Below are positions 9,641 to 22,270 of a stretch of DNA of 64,000 nt, piece after piece. The position numbers were made by a program, and so were the translations under genes. Location: contig NC_135773.1 of NCBI RefSeq assembly GCF_028453695.1, positions 23,547,782-23,611,781 of the forward strand, read 5' to 3'. The DNA comes from Augochlora pura. Taxonomy: Eukaryota > Arthropoda > Insecta > Hymenoptera > Halictidae. Numbering within the stretch: position 1 is the first letter of the stretch; every line of letters begins with the position of its first letter. The notes under the pieces are model-generated. The model was given only the letters and a program-made list of their open reading frames with translations, was not told where the DNA came from and made no database searches.

Positions 9641-12140
9641 AAATATTTTATAAAACATGATTTATAATTATAAATTATAATTAAATTTTATATGCTTGCA
9701 AACCTCGAACCTGGTTAGAATATCTCTAACGCGTAAAATTTCTTCCAAATAACCTCAAAATAAAATTCGAGTAAAATCGATTAAAATCGGGTGTATCTTT
9801 TTTAAACGTTTTACCCGATAGATTCGAGGTTTTCGGACGAATAACTTGCGCACAATAACACGCCCGAAGAAATTAGAAACATCGAGGCGGAGTTTCGGAA
9901 AAATAAAGAAAGCGAACTTTCGTTTAATCGGGATCAAAAGTGTGGAAATTCCGTCATGAATGTGAAATAGGGAGACGTGTCTCTTTGATAACTACGGATA
10001 AGTACTATAGACAAGTTTCGAGACTAATCCACAATAGTGCACACAAGCCACCCTCGAAATAATCTGCCACACCGTTCCCTCTAAACTTCTAACTTTCTTA
10101 ATACTTGCAGAGGGGGTGGGGTGGGGGGCTGCTAGAGCCGGTAAACGTGGTTATTACGGTATTTTAGTGGCGTTCATTATAGTTCAGACTGCAATGAAGG
10201 AAATAGTTTCTGCCAGGAGTTATGGCACCGTCGGCCGGATCCCTGTCGCGAAGGACACCTCTACCCCCTTAAGAGGGTAGTTTTACGAGAATTTTTAGTA
10301 TGCGATTCGACAGGTCGGGATGATATTATATAGCATGTTATGGGATAGATAAATAAGAGGGCACTCAGGCAGATGTCTCGTAAAGTGTTCATATTTAGAT
10401 TAAAAGCTGCGCAGTTCCCTCTTTTTTTTTTTTTACAAGCTACTCGCGTCTCCCTTGCCAACGAAGTGCTCGTTCGCGAGAGCCGCGCGGGCGGGCACTG
10501 AATTTAAACCGTGCATTCTAATGAAATCAGAACGGAAATTCATAAACGTTTATGGACAGTTAAACGTCTGAGAGATAAGAAAAAAATAGATGAAACGTTC
10601 TAACAAATTTTCGTTGCTTCGATTAATGAGAAAAGGTCCACCTCCTTTATTTTGCTAAGAAGAAATGCAAAGCTCGATGAGAAGTTACTGTGCTATACCA
10701 TTGTCAAGAAATTACCAAGAATTATCAATTTCTTGCATTCTCGGTATTTAAATGAAAATTGAATGTTTATGAAAATTCTCACCGTCGGAGGAATGAAAAT
10801 CGCACCAAAACTGTAATAGTCTCTGTTCCACTTCGCCGTAATTGTTAACCAAGGAAATTTAAATTTATTCAATCCCAGGCTCTATAACTCTGCTAAGAAG
10901 AATGTAAATTTGCATAACATTTGCATGAACACCAAGCCTTTATAAGCACTTTTATCTTTTTTTTTCTGTTTTAATTAAAATAAAAACAGAATAACATTCT
11001 GCTCGAAAACCTGAAAATCGGAGGAATAAAGATCGTAGTGAAAGGCGATAGTTGCTGAAATTATTGAGCGAAAAATCGCGGACGCGTGAAGGTGAAGGTT
11101 CTATAAATCATCCGAGAAGAGCGTAAAAATACAAATTTCTTCCGCTATTTTATAGTTGAGTTACGAGAACGGGGATTCCATTGCTCGCAAATCCTTCGGA
11201 TACCAGTTTTATTATTCTTCGCGGGAATCATTTGCTCCATCAATTTATTTTAAGAGGAAATAGTTGTAAAATCAACCCTTCCTTCGCTCCGCGGCGTTCC
11301 GCGCTACCCTTCGCATCCGCTACCCCCACGAAAATGGGATTAACAATAAGAAACTCCAGAATTCATTTCCGGACAATTAACCGCAGTCTTCCCGGAAAAC
11401 GATCCGTAGATGTTTAATTTCCACGGTTGAGGTGGGTCCGCTCCCCCCTTTCGAGAGAAAAATTCAATTGCTCCTTACGATTTTCTGCTGGGCGAGGCTT
11501 TCACATAGTTTCAGAAAATACGGTTCCGTTAAATCATTTACGATCTGTTTAAATTAATAATAAGCAATCAAAATATGCACGGAAAATATCTTTTATTTCT
11601 TTTATACATTGCCTTTGAATTTTGGCTCACAAATTATTGATCGTATTTATCAAAATATGCATGCATATTTTTTTAATAATTTACTCGGAATTGCAGTTTA
11701 AAAAATTCTGATTTTCCCAATGTACATACTTGGCAAAATCTGACGACGGATTTCTTCATAAAGAAATTTTTCCAACCAACGATCTTTAAATAGTTAATTT
11801 TTATAACTAGACGCGAGTAACGGAAGACTGCGGTACAATCTAAAAAATTCTTCTCCATCCACGGAAAAAATAGACAAAAATTTTCGCACCCGCTATCTCA
11901 CCCCAAAAAAACCTCCAATTCCCGAGCTCATCTACGAACCCCGAAATGAAGACGTTGCCTCAACCAAATATCCTCCAATTTCGCCTCCCAACCGCTCTTC
12001 AACATCTCATATCCAAAATGAACTATCCGGCGAGCAATGCGAAAAATTCTTCTTTCCCGCGTGCCCTCCACAATTTCGAGGAATCTCTACGACGCCACCG
12101 TAAAAGTTTCCCTCCCACCTGTACGACGTGTTTATGCCGT
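9641..12140. other. AT-rich non-coding sequence
   Basis: AT-rich with simple palindromic AT at about 9655-9690 and a near-perfect 20-bp inverted repeat at 10,261-10,280 (CTACCCCCTT/AAGAGGGTAG). Two stretches near 10.65-10.83 and 10.89-11.05 kb share short ordered strings (TGCTAAGAAG and TCGGAGGAAT) and may be an old duplication. No gene recognised. Confidence 0.45.
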
Positions 12141-12690
12141 TCGTAAACGAGGTCGACAAATCGGGCGAAACGAAATTCGTCGGTGGGGAAGTACAAGCCG
12201 AAAATATCGCGGCGCGTGTTGCCCTGAAAAATTAATCGTTCCCCGGCGTACCCGGAGGGGGGAGACGGGTACCCCGCCGCCCCGTGGGCCAGAGGAAGAG
12301 CAGAGTTGCCCCGTAAATTCTAGCGAACGCGACGCATCGTCCTGCCGGCATGAAAATTAATGACAGGGGCGTGACAGGAGGTGGGTACCTCCGGCCCTCG
12401 CCAAGACTAACCAGCAGAAGGTGGTCTCGGGGGTGGTGAGGACAGAAAGGGTGGCGAAATGGGGAGGAGGGGAGGGTGAAGGGACGGTCACGCTGGAACG
12501 AGGAGACGGTGGCAGTGCGGTAATAATGCAAACAGACACGCGATAATCCGCGAGACCTCGTTAGCAGCGGGCGAGAAGCACGTAAGTCATACGTGTGTTT
12601 CTGCCAGTCCATCCTTGACGAGGGTTGCTTACGTGTTTCCCCCGATCCTCCTTGCGAGAGACGATCGAACTTGGAAAAGGCTCCACCTAT

Positions 12691-12724
<34 letters not shown>

Positions 12725-13260
12725 CACACCCTTCCGGCGGTTTTAAGTGTTTTTTAACGGGTCAGGAAACCCGGGGCTAGCTAGCCGGTGCACGCCCTGC
12801 GCATCTACAGAGAGAATTTCTTCAACGCCTGCTGGTGCTGCTCCCAGAGATGGAACGACCGCTTCGATAATCGCTCATTCTCGTGCTACGACGCTCGACA
12901 TTCGTGACAGACCTGTCCGGGTGGTGATACCTCTGCTGGGTTGCGCGAGGAGAGTGTAGCGCGATGAATTAGGGGAATGCGTGTGGGGGTGGATCGGAAA
13001 AGAAAATATTCGACGAATAGAATTCGTAGGAGGATACGTAGGATAGGGGTGGATAATAGGAGGACACGTTTCGAAGGGACGCTTGGACGCTTTGAACTCG
13101 GAGAATTTTCTGAGATCACCGACAGCAACTCGAAAACACGGCGACCCTAACAAGGGTTGTGTAAGAGCGCAAGTAGAACACTGCGACGAATAAAAGAGTA
13201 GAACAGCGGAACAGTAGACCGTGTAGAACAAGAGAAAAAGAAAGACACTAGACTCTAGCG
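12141..13260. other. GC-rich block with opposed open frames, no gene
   Basis: GC-rich sequence with several overlapping open frames on both strands; the longest (minus, 165 codons, 12,232-12,729) starts inside the (CT)14 repeat and reads it as Arg-Glu. No domain is visible. Called non-coding. Confidence 0.45.
12694..12721. repeat. (CT)14 microsatellite
   Basis: Perfect dinucleotide run. (GA/CT)n of this length matches the binding preference of insect GAGA-factor and CLAMP-type proteins, so a chromatin role is possible. Confidence 0.97.
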
Positions 13261-15100
13261 TTTAGTGGCTAGAGCAGGGGAAAGAATAAATCGGGAAAAA
13301 GAATTACAGCAACAATTTCTACACTGAATGAATCCGATTTCAAGCTTGTTAAAGGGGATATCTCATTTGAAAAACTTATAAAGTTTTGTCATAAAAATCC
13401 TTACACTTGTATCAATTTAAACAATAAATAAGTATTCCTTTGCTGCAGAAAATTTGATTAGCCTTGTTAAAACTAGCTGTATGTATGGAATATTCAGAGA
13501 GTCTTTTCTACGGTTTAATTCCCTGATGCAATGACTTCCTTCGCTGCGATGCACTGATAAAAGTCTCGGCGAGCAGTTCTGTGTCTTCGGCTGGCGTAAC
13601 AAATAATAAATGACGCGCCACGGTTGCGTCATCGGTTCCGAATGCGTTGGAAATTGTACGTGACAGATGGGATCCTTAACAACGGGTAGGAAAGAGGTGT
13701 TGCGCCGGCTACTTTATTAAATATTCAACTCCGGGATACCCTTAAGAGAAAACGGACTGGTTTCTTCCTCGCTGTTTCATATTTTATTGCTACTTTTGGC
13801 TGATCCGAGTCTTAATGTTTCAAGAATCTCGGTAGAATTTGCACGCACAGACATCGTCGCATGGTAGTTTGAACATTTTGTAGAATAACCTAAAGCATTT
13901 CGCAACGAAATAAATGAACGAGGGGGTAGGAAATTCATAAGAAAAAATTAGACGAAAGTTACATTTGCATTCGTGGATCGTAGAATATTTATTTCGATTT
14001 AAATCATAGAAAGAATTTAAAAAGACAGTGTACATCATTTCATTGTATTCTCGCTCTTTGTTTCACGGAGTTAATTAATTTGTGCAGCGAACGGCTCGTA
14101 CGGCCTTCAATTAAATTTCGTGTAATCTTGTAATTTAGCCTAACATTCTTTGTTAGAGCAAGCTGGTAGGGGGTGCATCGTATGGAAAAAAAGTATTATT
14201 CGATAAGGAGGAGAGAAGGAAGCAGAATGAGAATTACGAACGAAACGCGGAAAGAACTGCGGGATCGCGTCGGCGATCGCTGTAGCATGAATGGTGATTA
14301 GGAATGCCGGCGGTATCTACTGCCAATCACCCGGAAGTCACCGCCCGCATAGTAATTTCCTGCTGGTCCTGCGGGGCCGCGCTTGATCCCTAGATGTATC
14401 CTTCGGTCACCTCATACCGCCTCGATAATCAACCTACCTGCCCCCGAGACGTTTCATCAAATCCGTGATGTAACCCTGCATTGTAAATATCATCTTACCC
14501 TGTGAAACAACGGCTTACCTGTTGACCAATCGCGCTTTCCAACATTTTCATATTCAGTTCTTCTCGTTTCGCCATTTATTCCTCCAATTCGGAAATTTTT
14601 CGTAGAATTTTCGCAGACCTTTAAATTCGAGATTTTCGCTGGTCACGCGGTGAAAAACGCGCCACGGAAAAAATCGTAAAACAAATCTTCAAAAGTAGAA
14701 TCTCCGATCTTCTCAACGGTTCGATGTCTATCGTTGCCGTATTCATTTCTGCGAAACAACAACGGTGCGACCGATTCTTAAAAATCCCAGAGAACCGTCG
14801 GAACACAGTTTGAACAACCGCATTCGCCGAGCGACGAGCGATGGAAACACAAAAGAATCCTCGATTGGAGGGCTCGGAGAAGGAACGGACCCGCTCGCAA
14901 CTTTGTCGGAGACCGTAGTTCGACTTGAAGGTCGGAGTCGGTGTAAACAAAAACTGTTTACCTCCCTCCGCGACGGATCAGAGTTTTGTCCGTCTGACCT
15001 GGTTCCGGAAGTGTAACGGCGGTCCAACGAAGTTGGTCGAAGCTTTTTCAGACGCACACCCCTGTAATTACCTCCACCCCATTGCCGGTATCTTCTCGCC
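13261..15100. other. Non-coding sequence, nothing recognised
   Basis: Mixed AT-rich and moderate-GC sequence. Short open frames only, up to 120 codons (minus, 14,743-15,105) and overlapped by frames on the other strand. No RNA gene or transposon terminus supported. Confidence 0.45.
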
Positions 15101-15880
15101 AACACAATTACGCTTTCTCCATGTCTCGTCCGCTTCCCCCCCTATCCCTACCCACCGGTAGAAGCTCTCGGTGCAAACACACCGTGAAGTTGAAAGGTAA
15201 CCGGCGTTGTAAAACTTGACAGGAGCTCTCCGCGATTCCCCCCGTGAGCCAGCCAGCTACGTAGGTAGCTCTACCTGTCACCCTCTTTCTTCGCGGAGGC
15301 CGCGGAGACTCGTTCAATCATTCATAAAATACGCGCTTTAGAGGGACCTTTCCTTCGGTGGGGGTTTAAATATTCAGCGGCCCTCGTTCGCCTTCTTCTG
15401 GACCCCATCCCCGCGACCCCCCCCCCCCCCCCCACCCCTGTCCAATCAACTCCCTAGTCAGCCGGCGACTATCAGCGCGCACCGCTTTTACGCCCGCATC
15501 CTCTGCCGCAAGCTTTCGAACGGAGTCGCGAATGATACGCCAGCGAATCCACCAGGAACTTCCGATGTTTACGAGCCCGGGCGGTGTACGCGGTCGTCAA
15601 AAGAAACCAATTCTCCGGACCCTCTACGCGCGAGAAGACCGAGGCTGGTTCGGCGTAGGTCGCGATCAGGGCCACCCGACAGTCGCCGGAAATGCGGTCC
15701 TCGAACGAGGTCACGGAATCCGGCGATTCCTCTTGTCTTACTACTTGGTTAGTGCCGCGACAAGCATAGGATGCTGTTACCCGGAAAAACTGGAATCCGA
15801 CTTCGGCGATCGGCAGCCGATCTTCCAGAATTTTTACCGGCTCGGCTGGAAATGTCGCGTGTAACGTTACAAAATTATTT
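15101..15880. other. GC-rich block with a 17-C run
   Basis: GC-rich; a run of about 17 C occupies 15,417-15,433. Opposed frames of 150 codons (minus) and 110 codons (plus) overlap almost fully at 15,472-15,924, which argues against either being a gene. Nothing else supported. Confidence 0.5.
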
Positions 15881-16152
15881 TTATCGTTCGCAGTCCAGTA
15901 CGAAATTCCTGTGACTTTCGTCAATTTCCTGAAGAAATTTCGAATTTTCTATTTTAATTCGTCGGTCCGCGTGTCAAGTAATTCAAGTACAATGAGACAA
16001 TCGTTCCGCGTGAAACTGCGACATAAACCTTTTTGGGAAGCATAAAGCTCGACGGAACAAAAGATATGTTTTAGCGAAAGAAATAACCAGGAGATTTCAG
16101 AAAAATTGAAGAATAATTTTCTGTCTCGCAAGAAAAAGTGTTTCGCTCCCCG

Positions 16153-16261
16153 GCAATTTGTACGAGTGCACCAAAGGGCAGTCAGTGTATTAAATATAGA
16201 TATTTTTTAGCCCGCCCGACGGCACACGTGTGCCATTTCCATGTACGAAAGAATTTTCTAA
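16153..16261 (+). repeat. Diverged duplicated segment, copy 1
   Basis: Shares ordered blocks with 17,181-17,284: GCAATTT, CGAGTGCAC, TATTAAATATAGAT, GGCAC and ATTTCCATG, at similar spacing. Identity by eye is about 60% overall, with the TTAAATATAGAT core nearly unchanged. Both copies are open in the same relative frame (…CIKYR…), but no protein family is recognised. It may be an old local duplication with conserved islands. Confidence 0.55.
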
Positions 16262-17180
16262 AATCCGAAGTTCAAAGAAGCGCACGACGGTGTAAGAAGA
16301 AGCACGCTAATTTATTCACGCGGAGACACAAGTAAATCCATCAGCTCTTAACCATTTTTTTTTTCACCGCACCTGCACAAATTAATGGTCGCGATGAAAT
16401 ATTCAGCGGAATAAAATTAACAAGAGCGACGGAATTTCTTGGGAAACAGCGTTTCGATATTCTTCAACTTTTGCAAAGTGCTCGCTTAATCCTTGAACGC
16501 TTTTGGAAAATTTATGGATGGTTTAAGAAAGGGTTAATTTTTGTTGAAGCAAGAGGAGATGCTGAAAATTTCATTTTGTCTACTCGAAGTACCTTTTGTT
16601 ATATAACACAAAATTATCTACCGTACAAAGCTGACTCTGTGAATATCTTTTGATCTTTTTAACCCTTTGCGGTCATATTAAATTTGGACATGAGCGTCGT
16701 AATGGTCGGAATTAATTTTTGTTGAAGGAGCAGGGATACATGTAAAATTGTGAATGATAAACAAGATTTATTAATTCTTTTGTCAAACGTGCTCGAAAAG
16801 TACAATATAACATAACAGCTTACAAGATAAATTTTTGGGAAAGCTTGAAGAAATAATTGTTGAGAAAATATCATCGATGTTTCAAGAACAAATATTCTCT
16901 CGCATGGTTCCTTAACAATTATTTTATTCCTCTACAATCCCAGAGTGCAGTCGCGCTACTAATCTCCTCGTTCCATTAAAAATCAACTAATTCCGCCACA
17001 CGTTGTGCAAATTACATCCCATAAGATCTTCGCGGCGTTTCATCTGCAAATTAATCTTCCTAATGGAACATTGAGCAACATAAAGCGAAGCAGAGCTCGC
17101 GAAAGGTTAAACAGCAAAATTGTCACGAAAACTATTATTCCACCGGCGAGGCTCCGCAAGAAAAGGAATTTTGGTTCCTA
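16262..17180. other. AT-rich spacer with a TTAA-type terminal motif
   Basis: AT-rich. A possible TTAA-MITE left end sits at 16,659-16,679 (TTAA then CCCTTTGCGGTCATATT) without a recognised right end. Short strings near 16,535 and 16,712 repeat (TTAATTTTTGTTGAAG), suggesting a roughly 40-50-bp local duplication. No gene. Confidence 0.4.
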
Positions 17181-17284
17181 GCAATTTTCGCGAGTGCACT
17201 TTTGGTGGCCGGTGCATTAAATATAGATGTCCGATGGCTGGCCTCGTGGCACGGGCACATATTTCCATGCGCGCCGAGTTCTGT
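17181..17284 (+). repeat. Diverged duplicated segment, copy 2
   Basis: Second copy of the segment at 16,153-16,261, in direct orientation about 1.03 kb downstream. The longest shared string is the ATTAAATATAGAT core. Flanks outside these limits do not obviously align. Function unknown. Confidence 0.55.
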
Positions 17285-19260
17285 AAAACATGGAGATACG
17301 CGAATTTCCATAGAAAGTGAATTAATATTCTCCCCCCTCCCTCCGTTTTTCGTTGTTAATGCATAATATTCAAATCAGCGCGGGGATTAGTCGAGAGAGA
17401 GAGACCGTTCCCAGATTCCCGACAGTTAGCCCGTCGTCGGATCGCGCCCGGGCTACTTCGAGCGACTCCAGAAGCCGTGGATCGGTCGGCGAGCAATTAG
17501 GCTAAGTTACACAGCGCCGCGATTCGCATAATTGTTATCGCTTGTCCCGTTAAGTACATACCCGCGAATTGTTCCCGCGAGTTTCCCAATTATTTCGTCG
17601 CGACCCCGGGATCGATCGGCCGTCTTGTCGCAAAGTTTCCGGCATCGAATGGAAAGCGCAGCGCCGCGCCCTCAAGAGTTGTCGAACATTTCGAAATCGG
17701 TGGAGGGGGAGAGGGACACCGCGAATCCTCGAAAAATATCGCCGCGCTTGTGAGATCCATTATCGAGGAACATCGGACTATTTCGTCTTCGATCGACGGA
17801 TAAAAACGGAAGCGCCCGTTGTCCTAACAAACTTCGTCTTCTCGGGCCAACTGTTCGCATAAAAGATGCCGCCGTTGACGATTTGTCCGACGGAACGAAA
17901 TTCGTCTTGGTGCGGAACTTTTTCGCAACAATGTTGATTGACGAATAAAAAGGGAACTGTCGCAGTTGCGACCAAGTTCGAACCGTTCGTGCAAAAGACG
18001 TCAAAAGTGGCAGAGTAGTTTATTACATGCATAGGCAATTTTAACACTTTATATAGAGCGTTTTTTTTCAGATTGAACTGCTGGTTTACCAAATTATAAT
18101 TAAATTATAGTTTGCAGTATTACCACGGGATTCCATAAATTCACAAAAGTATTCAGTCAACGTGTTTTCCGTCGAAATAAAAATTTGCAACTGCTAGCAT
18201 TTTACAATAGGCATCGCGAAGGTAAAACAGCAAAGCAAAGATTTGAATAAAATTTCGATCAATTCCATCCGGCCTGTCTATGTATTATCGATGCTCCGCG
18301 ATGGCAGCAACATGATCACAGAGCCCCGACATCCGCAAAGTGACGGAATATCCGCGCAGCGAATTTCTTTCTCGCAGTCGACGAGAGCTTGTCTAACGAT
18401 CCGTAAACGGAACAAAACACGAAAGTCTCGCGATATCGAGGGAGCCCGGCGTAGTTCGACGGGAGGGGGGGGGTTCGGACCCCCCCCCCCCCCTGTCGCC
18501 GAATAAATCTCCGCGATCGCGATGAATTTTTTGCAGCCATTGTGTAAACAAAAAGCCGGCGATCTCTGTTTCCCGGTTTGTCTTTCCGCGGACGCTCCTC
18601 GGGGTTTCGAATTTGCATCGAAATTGTGCCGCGGAATCGACCCGAGGGGCGGTCGGCTGCTCGAAATCCCTCAGACTCGAATATCCCGGCGATGACATTT
18701 ACGGCTCGGGTAATATATCAGCGTGTCATTTCGGAGGGGGGGATGCGTAGTTAGTATACTGTCCGCCCGTGGACGCACTATTAATTTCCCTTCGAGGAAC
18801 GGTTTCTTTGGAGACTCGCGAAGAGTGACGAGCTCGACGGTCTAGACGACCGAGACGGACATAGTCGGATACAAAAAATTTGCATCGATATTGAGGGACG
18901 ACCGGCCTGGCGCACCGGAGGAACCGCATATTCACTCCGGCCGTTCCCGATCACAACCCCTTTTTCGCCTTAGACGTAACACCCCCGCGGCAATTTGACA
19001 GATTTTTCGGCGGTTTTCGAAGGCATCCAGCGCCCTTTGCCGGGTTTATTGTTTCGAGAACGGCGCGGTGGGTAATATTGTTCGAAGCTTTATTGGCACG
19101 GACAAGTTTGCGCGAGCGAGATAAGCCGCGAGATGCGGGATTTAATAGTAAATCAATAAATAAATAATTAGAAATTAATATGCGATGACCGATGTAGCCA
19201 TTATACGACATTTTAACGCGCATTCCTCCGGCAATCTTTCGCGCCGCCATTTACAAAATT
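17285..19260. other. CpG-rich to AT-rich non-coding sequence
   Basis: 17.4-17.9 and 18.3-19.0 kb are CpG-rich with short overlapping frames on both strands. No domain, RNA gene or transposon end was recognised apart from the G/C-run hairpin at 18,465-18,493. Confidence 0.45.
18465..18493. repeat. G9/C14 homopolymer hairpin
   Basis: Nine G (18,465-18,473), then TTCGGA, then a run of about 14 C (18,480-18,493). The two runs are complementary and the inner T/A pair closes a four-base TCGG loop, giving a stem of about 10 bp. As single-stranded DNA or RNA it would be very stable. The G run alone is also G-quadruplex-prone. Confidence 0.85.
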
Positions 19261-19397
19261 TGTTAACAATACCTCTAGAAATGGTCTATATAAAAACAAT
19301 CTAACTTGTTAAAATACTATTCAGCGATAGTTGCGATTATACCATCTTTGGTTAAAATCACCTCCGTTCGGTGAAAAATTGAAATTGAATCTACTTC

Positions 19398-19450
19398 AAA
19401 TTAAAAGAGCAATCAATTATTTTCTGTAATACAGAAACGACGAATTTTCG
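19398..19450 (+). repeat. Dispersed repeat R, partial copy 2
   Basis: Contains AAAAGAGCAATCAATTATTT followed by CTGTAATACAGAAACGACGAA, corresponding to the 3' part of the repeat found at 7,890-8,029 (reverse) and 34,345-34,465. The 5' half (AAAATTCTTCTATAC … GGTTCTTTAT) is not visible here, so the copy is truncated or diverged. Confidence 0.5.
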
Positions 19451-20400
19451 TATCTACTTTCTCGCCGTCTTTCGAAAAGTGAATATTCTCGCGGCGACGC
19501 AAGAATTTCTCGCAAATCAGATTTGGTACCGCCGCTTAAATTTAATACAGAACCCTCGCGCCACTTTTGGCAAACTCGCCGCGCTCGGTAGATTCATTAA
19601 AGCAATCGGGATTTTAGGAACGTAATTAATCCCTTCCAAAGTTTATATTTCACTGTGATTCGTAGACTAGTGTTTGCCGTGGAGCGCGTAAAATCTGCCG
19701 TCTGGCAACAAGTTGCCGCGTCTACAATTAAGTCTTTCCAAATACACTCTCGCGGTAGTTGCTTCTCCGACTTTTTGACTGCCGCGCCGGTCATAACATC
19801 TCATCGCGACGACGGCAGATTTATCCCGGGGACGAATCTCCTCGCGGACAAAATATTGTGCGAAACGGAATGTTGTCGCTACGTTGGACGTTCGGGAAAT
19901 TTAGTGGAAGGGACGGAGCACCTCGTAAAGTACAATACAGTGGAAACTTGGAGCCGTTCTAGAAATCCGGCACGGTGTAATGCTCGCGCTGTCTAAGACA
20001 AGATAATATTAATATGAGTGATATTAAAGAGACATAGTGATCTACATTTGGTAAAAAGTGATGTTCGAACGCCTATTTGAACGAAATAATTTTCTGAGAA
20101 TACTTTACTTTTTTACTTAATTTACCGAGAATACTGAGAATAATTTACTTTTCTAGAGAATAAGTATATATATTTATTTTCGGCCTCTACATTGCTATCT
20201 TAACTCTTCATTCATTACATACATTCTCATTCACACTCTTGTCTCTTATACCTACTGACTAAAATCCGTTTCTACATTTACTCATCCCCTCTATAGCGCC
20301 TGCTATGCCTTTGATTTATCTTTCGCCTCTTAAAACAAAATCCTATAATAAAGCCGCCTCCTTTACTCTTTCTTTAGAGAGACCAAGTATATTTTGTAGC
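19451..20400. other. Non-coding sequence, nothing recognised
   Basis: Moderate-GC sequence to 20.0 kb, then a short AT-rich and pyrimidine-rich stretch. Open frames are at most 113 codons and overlap. Nothing supportable. Confidence 0.45.
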
Positions 20401-21180
20401 TTTTTAATCCTCGGATTAAATTATTGGAAAGCGAGGACATTCGTTATCCTGTCGGGTATCAGAAAAGCTCGCGAAAGGGATCGAAGTACGGCGAATCGGT
20501 TACTCCGTCGCGTCGGACTCGTCAAAGTGCGGCGATAAACCTTTCATGCGAGCCAACGCAGCCGGGTCGGAATGTTTTATATACCGGTCCCCTGAAAAAC
20601 TTCGTAACGTCTGTAACTCCGGGTCAACAGGATCCCGGAGCGAGCGATCCGAAAGGCTGGACACCGAACGTTCGCGCGGACGGCCGGCGTTCATCGAGTA
20701 ACCGGGAATTAGCTGACAATGGAAGCGGCAGCAATTCCGAGGGAAGTTTTAATAAAACAGTCGTTGGGTTCTTCAACCGGGGACTGGGCCGCCCGCGCAG
20801 ACGGTCCTTCCGCTGCCCATCCTCGCCACGTTCTAATTCGGCTATACGGTTTTTGCCTCTTTGGATGCATTACGCTGTTTGGCTTCTTCGCCGACCTGGC
20901 CTGGCATCCGGCCTCTCTCCGTGTATCTGCAGAATTTACCGAGGAGTAGCCCGGGTTTCTACCGGGCGGAGAACAAAGTCACCGGGGCCGGTTACTCCTC
21001 AGTCACCCTCCCCTCCCTTCCTCCCCCCCTTTCCGCTATTTAACCCTCCGCCCGGAGGGTGGTTTGCCTCGGGGTTATAAGCGTTTACTGCGCCCCGCCA
21101 CTTTGTACCCAAGCCGAAGGTCTCTCTCCCTCTCCTTCTCTCTTTCTCTCTCATTGACCGAGTCCGACTCACACGTGAAA
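20401..21180. other. CpG-rich block; 218-codon frame judged chance
   Basis: Holds the longest + frame that is not simple repeat in this part of the window (20,424-21,080, 218 codons). The translation is Arg/Ser/Pro-rich with no domain and ends in the pyrimidine-rich stretch at 21,000-21,045. Overlapping frames exist in other phases. A CT-rich imperfect repeat follows at 21,121-21,152. No gene called. Confidence 0.45.
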
Positions 21181-21452
21181 TACGGTAAATAGAACACGAG
21201 AAAGAATGCTGTCGCTGTTCTGATTCCAGCCAGCCAAGAGCCCTTTAAATAATCGTGGGAAACTACCCCCTAAGAACCTTCTAATCTTCGAGGTGAACTT
21301 ATTGTACCTCTCTGATCAGGGATTGGTTAATTAGTTTTACGAAAGATCGAATTTATTGCAGACAATTGTTAAATACAAAAATCGTATGCGAATTGTTCCA
21401 GCGCGGTAGGGGTGGGCTAACACTTTCTTATCTGTTCCACGTGTCCACTTAT

Positions 21453-21571
21453 GAAGAATATTATATATTCTATCAAATATATCGTATATTATATATTCGA
21501 GAAAAATATATCGTATATTATATATTCGAGGAAAATATAAAATACATCGAATATTATATATTCGAGAAAAT
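21453..21571. repeat. AT-rich minisatellite with TATATTCGAG units
   Basis: Three to four units of 29-36 bp, each built from (A)nTATATCG then TATTATATATTCGAG. Offsets between ATCG landmarks are 29 and 36 bp. Units are highly AT-rich and self-complementary. A pair of overlapping short open frames on both strands here reads the repeat as Tyr/Ile-rich peptide and is not coding. Confidence 0.8.
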
Positions 21572-21599
21572 CGCCTAATCACGGAAGCAAATATATCGG

Positions 21600-22038
21600 T
21601 CGCTTTAAACTTTATTTATCGCGTTAAATTTCCATTGTAATATCGTAATTCGTATATTTAACTGCAAATGGAAACAGTCGCGAATCAAAAACAAAGAATG
21701 CCGGCAAAGTAACGGGATCGCGCAGCTTCACCGAACAAGATCAATTCTTTTTGATTTAATAACGCGGTAATAATTAAAACTTGTCACGATATGATTTTTC
21801 TATACGCGCCACGACGGCGCGGGGGGTCCCCCTCCCCCCATTGTAGGATTCAACAAACGGATATTAAATCCTTCAATATCCACGATTCCGCAGCGAACCC
21901 TCTGTCACCGGAGTTTCCGCTGATAAATGATAAATACACGACTGGCTGTTCCGAATTGGAAATTCGCGGGGCGTGCTCAGGTCGACGACGAATTGAGGAG
22001 CAGGAGGAGGAGGAGGAGGAGGAGGGGAGCGTTATAGA

Positions 22039-22069
<31 letters not shown>

Positions 22070-22270
22070 ACTTAGCGAATGTAAATTAAAGCTACATCTT
22101 CTGGAATCGCTTATGAATATATTAAGCGGGCGCTGGTCTATGTATATTTTAACAGAGAGATTTATTAGAGGGATGTTTCGAGTGTCTACAAACCGTCGAA
22201 CCCGTAACGAAATACTGTAATCAAGAATCGTTTGTCTCCGAATAAATCTCTCGACACTTTCGAATCCCTC
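21600..22270. other. Non-coding sequence around GGA/GA repeats
   Basis: AT-rich sequence enclosing the compound microsatellite at 22,002-22,069. A 94-codon frame here reads the repeat as Glu-rich peptide and is not supported. No other feature. Confidence 0.5.
22002..22069. repeat. Compound (AGG)n / (GA)14 microsatellite
   Basis: (AGG)8 at 22,002-22,026, a 15-base interruption, then (GA)14 at 22,042-22,069. Homopurine on the + strand apart from the interruption. Confidence 0.95.

Noticed and set aside
10646..11050. Possible 235-bp diverged direct duplication
   Set aside because: Only two short strings are shared; too weak without an alignment.
20424..21080. 218-codon + frame in a CpG-rich block
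   Set aside because: Arg/Ser/Pro-rich translation without domain; other phases are also open across much of it; no splice or promoter context.
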